64,000 nucleotides of DNA, taken from positions 3,804,501 through 3,868,500 of the forward strand of contig NZ_CP050063.1 in NCBI RefSeq assembly GCF_011604685.1. The letters are read 5' to 3'. How positions within the stretch are numbered: the stretch's first letter is position 1; each line of letters begins with the position of its first letter. The notes under the pieces are model-generated. The model did not search any database, was not told the origin of the DNA, and saw only the letters and a program-made list of their open reading frames with translations. This document shows positions 62,872-64,000 of the stretch, piece after piece. Origin of the DNA: Spirosoma aureum. Its GTDB lineage: Bacteria > Bacteroidota > Bacteroidia > Cytophagales > Spirosomataceae. The translations under genes and the position numbers were made by a program.

Positions 62872-64000
62872 TTAGTTCCGTTTCACCGGTGCAAACTCGA
62901 TAAGTCGGTGAAGGCCGGTTTGAAACGGTTGTTTTTTGATGCTGGTAGTCAAATAATCGATTACAGGCTGAATTGGAGGAAAATTCAGATGGTACTGAAA
63001 GGCCGCTTCATTTCTGAATTTTTCATAGGTAACGAACTGCGATTGAGCATCTGCCACCTGTGAAAGCTGGTAATTGATGACTCCCGGCTCTCCACGGAAT
63101 TGCGGCATGGCCGTATGGTACACGGCTTTGAAAGCAGCTTCTGTTCCCGGTTTGCTATCCACAAACAGCATAATCGTGATTGGCTTATCCTGCTTTTCTG
63201 GACTCCGTCGCCAGTCATTTTTCGAGACAGGCTCCAGGTCTTGGATGACGATTTCTTTTGCAGGCTGAGTCAGCTTTTTTTCTGAAAGGAATTGGATTAG
63301 TTTGTACCTGGCACCGGCCCTCATCAGGTTTAAGCCGCTTTTGCTGCTCCATCTTTCCATAACCCACAATACGGATGAATTTTCCTGTTCCCGATAGGCC
63401 TCTGCCATGATATTTGATTCATTTGCCCTCGCCCGTTTCACATACCTGCGAATCACTTTACGAAACAATTTCCGGTGGCTCTTTTTTACCTCGTATCGGG
63501 TCATGACTGCCACGGTTTCCTCAGCTCTTAACAGATCTACAACTGCTTCTCCAACCGCTTTCGCAGATTGAGGATTTTGCCCGGTTACTACCCGTTGATC
63601 CGTTACTACGTGTACTTGCGCCACGCCTGATTTTTCAAAAATGACACCTCGCTTAATCAGGGTCGATTCCAGTAAAAACGGAACTACCTTTTCCATTTTT
63701 ATAGCTTCCTCTTCCTCATTGGTGAAGGCATTGATTTTTTTGCCATCAATCAGGTAGTTGCCGTTGGACAATTTGATCGGCAACAACCCGGCCGGTCCAT
63801 GACATACCGCACTCACAACGCCACCTGTTTCATAAATACGGGCAGCAATCGAAGCCAATTCGATATTGTCGGCAAAATCCCACATGCAACCTAATCCACC
63901 CGCATAATGAATAGCAACGTAGTCATTGGTGCCAACATCGGAAGGCTTCAGCGTGTGTTCAATCTTGTATCGATAAGTATTATCTTCCCAAAATTTTCGA
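62872..64000 (-). CDS. DJ-1/PfpI domain fused to two antibiotic-monooxygenase-like domains, 5' end outside window
   Basis: At least 375 residues; the N-terminus is beyond the right edge, and the frame is open to 64000. The visible DJ-1 part reads DYVAIHYAGGLGCMWDFADN and SAVCHGPAGLL with the nucleophile Cys, then NAFTNEEE, as in type 1 glyoxalase/chaperone proteins. It is followed by a ferredoxin-like alpha/beta domain (VAVMTRYEVKKSHRKLFRKV, VLWVMERW) and a second one (ITIMLFVDSKPGTEAAFKAVYHTAMPQF, SQFVTYEKFRNEAAFQYHL). Both resemble the antibiotic biosynthesis monooxygenase (ABM) family. It appears to start the transcript with the second DJ-1 gene and the old yellow enzyme. Confidence 0.85.
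   Translation of the reverse strand, partial: RKFWEDNTYRYKIEHTLKPSDVGTNDYVAIHYAGGLGCMWDFADNIELASIAARIYETGGVVSAVCHGPAGLLPIKLSNGNYLIDGKKINAFTNEEEEAIKMEKVVPFLLESTLIKRGVIFEKSGVAQVHVVTDQRVVTGQNPQSAKAVGEAVVDLLRAEETVAVMTRYEVKKSHRKLFRKVIRRYVKRARANESNIMAEAYREQENSSVLWVMERWSSKSGLNLMRAGARYKLIQFLSEKKLTQPAKEIVIQDLEPVSKNDWRRSPEKQDKPITIMLFVDSKPGTEAAFKAVYHTAMPQFRGEPGVINYQLSQVADAQSQFVTYEKFRNEAAFQYHLNFPPIQPVIDYLTTSIKKQPFQTGLHRLIEFAPVKRN

Noticed and set aside
1..64000. CRISPR arrays, tRNA and rRNA genes
   Set aside because: No direct repeat array, cloverleaf with a recognisable T-arm, or rRNA stretch was seen on reading; a covariance-model search was not possible.

Overview
The window looks like chromosomal DNA of a Bacteroidota species, most likely Cytophagales of the Spirosoma type. 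The grounds are a SusC/SusD pair, TPR-containing HisKA_2 sensor kinases, EHN-type epoxide hydrolases, YceI proteins, Tat leaders of the form NYDRRRFLG, and start sites without Shine-Dalgarno sequences. I found no rRNA, tRNA, CRISPR array, prophage or intact insertion sequence. The lineage is inferred from gene content, not from a marker gene.

Layout. 1-9.6 kb (minus strand): a partial membrane protein, an ABC ATPase with a permease fused to an M1-type metallopeptidase domain, a membrane protein, a secreted beta-lactamase-fold serine hydrolase and a polytopic membrane protein. 9.6-13.4 kb (minus): a small membrane protein, a two-gene unit of a membrane protein and a winged-helix regulator, a dienelactone hydrolase and a secreted YceI protein. 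Three promoters in 8.2-11.2 kb share one palindrome, ACTTTG-N5-CAAAG, which looks like the operator of the winged-helix regulator. 13.4-14.6 kb: remains of two IS3-type elements. 14.8-28 kb: an NTF2-like protein, a Tat-exported alpha/beta hydrolase, a TPR sensor kinase, a beta-barrel protein, two ECF sigma factors, a DUF4136 lipoprotein, a sigma-54 activator with a receiver domain and a Na+/H+ antiporter.

28.6-45.6 kb is a long plus-strand run of small-molecule and stress enzymes: two paralogous epoxide hydrolases, further hydrolases, a DipZ-like redoxin, a YceI/tautomerase/SDR operon behind two Crp-like palindromes, NTF2-like proteins, a ferredoxin-cyclase fusion, an isochorismatase-like hydrolase coupled to an enoyl-CoA hydratase-like protein, a second SDR and a YdcZ-type transporter. 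It also contains a frameshifted DsbA-like gene and a Crp-like gene without its DNA-binding domain. 45.7-64 kb (minus): two more TPR sensor kinases, the SusC/SusD pair, a bestrophin, a purple-acid-phosphatase-like protein with a probable 3' frameshift, a TIP30-like protein, an old yellow enzyme coupled to a decayed TlpA-like gene, and two DJ-1/PfpI proteins, one of them fused to two monooxygenase-like domains.

A recurrent structural feature is long, nearly perfect intergenic inverted repeats (arms 14-28 bp), each with a different sequence, mostly downstream of genes. One lies inside the decayed TlpA-like gene. The enzyme content suggests handling of epoxides, enones, lactones and peroxide or carbonyl stress, but no single pathway can be proved from sequence. 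The main leads for something undescribed are the palindrome regulon, the hairpin family, the ferredoxin-cyclase with its altered base-recognition residues, and the DJ-1/monooxygenase fusion.
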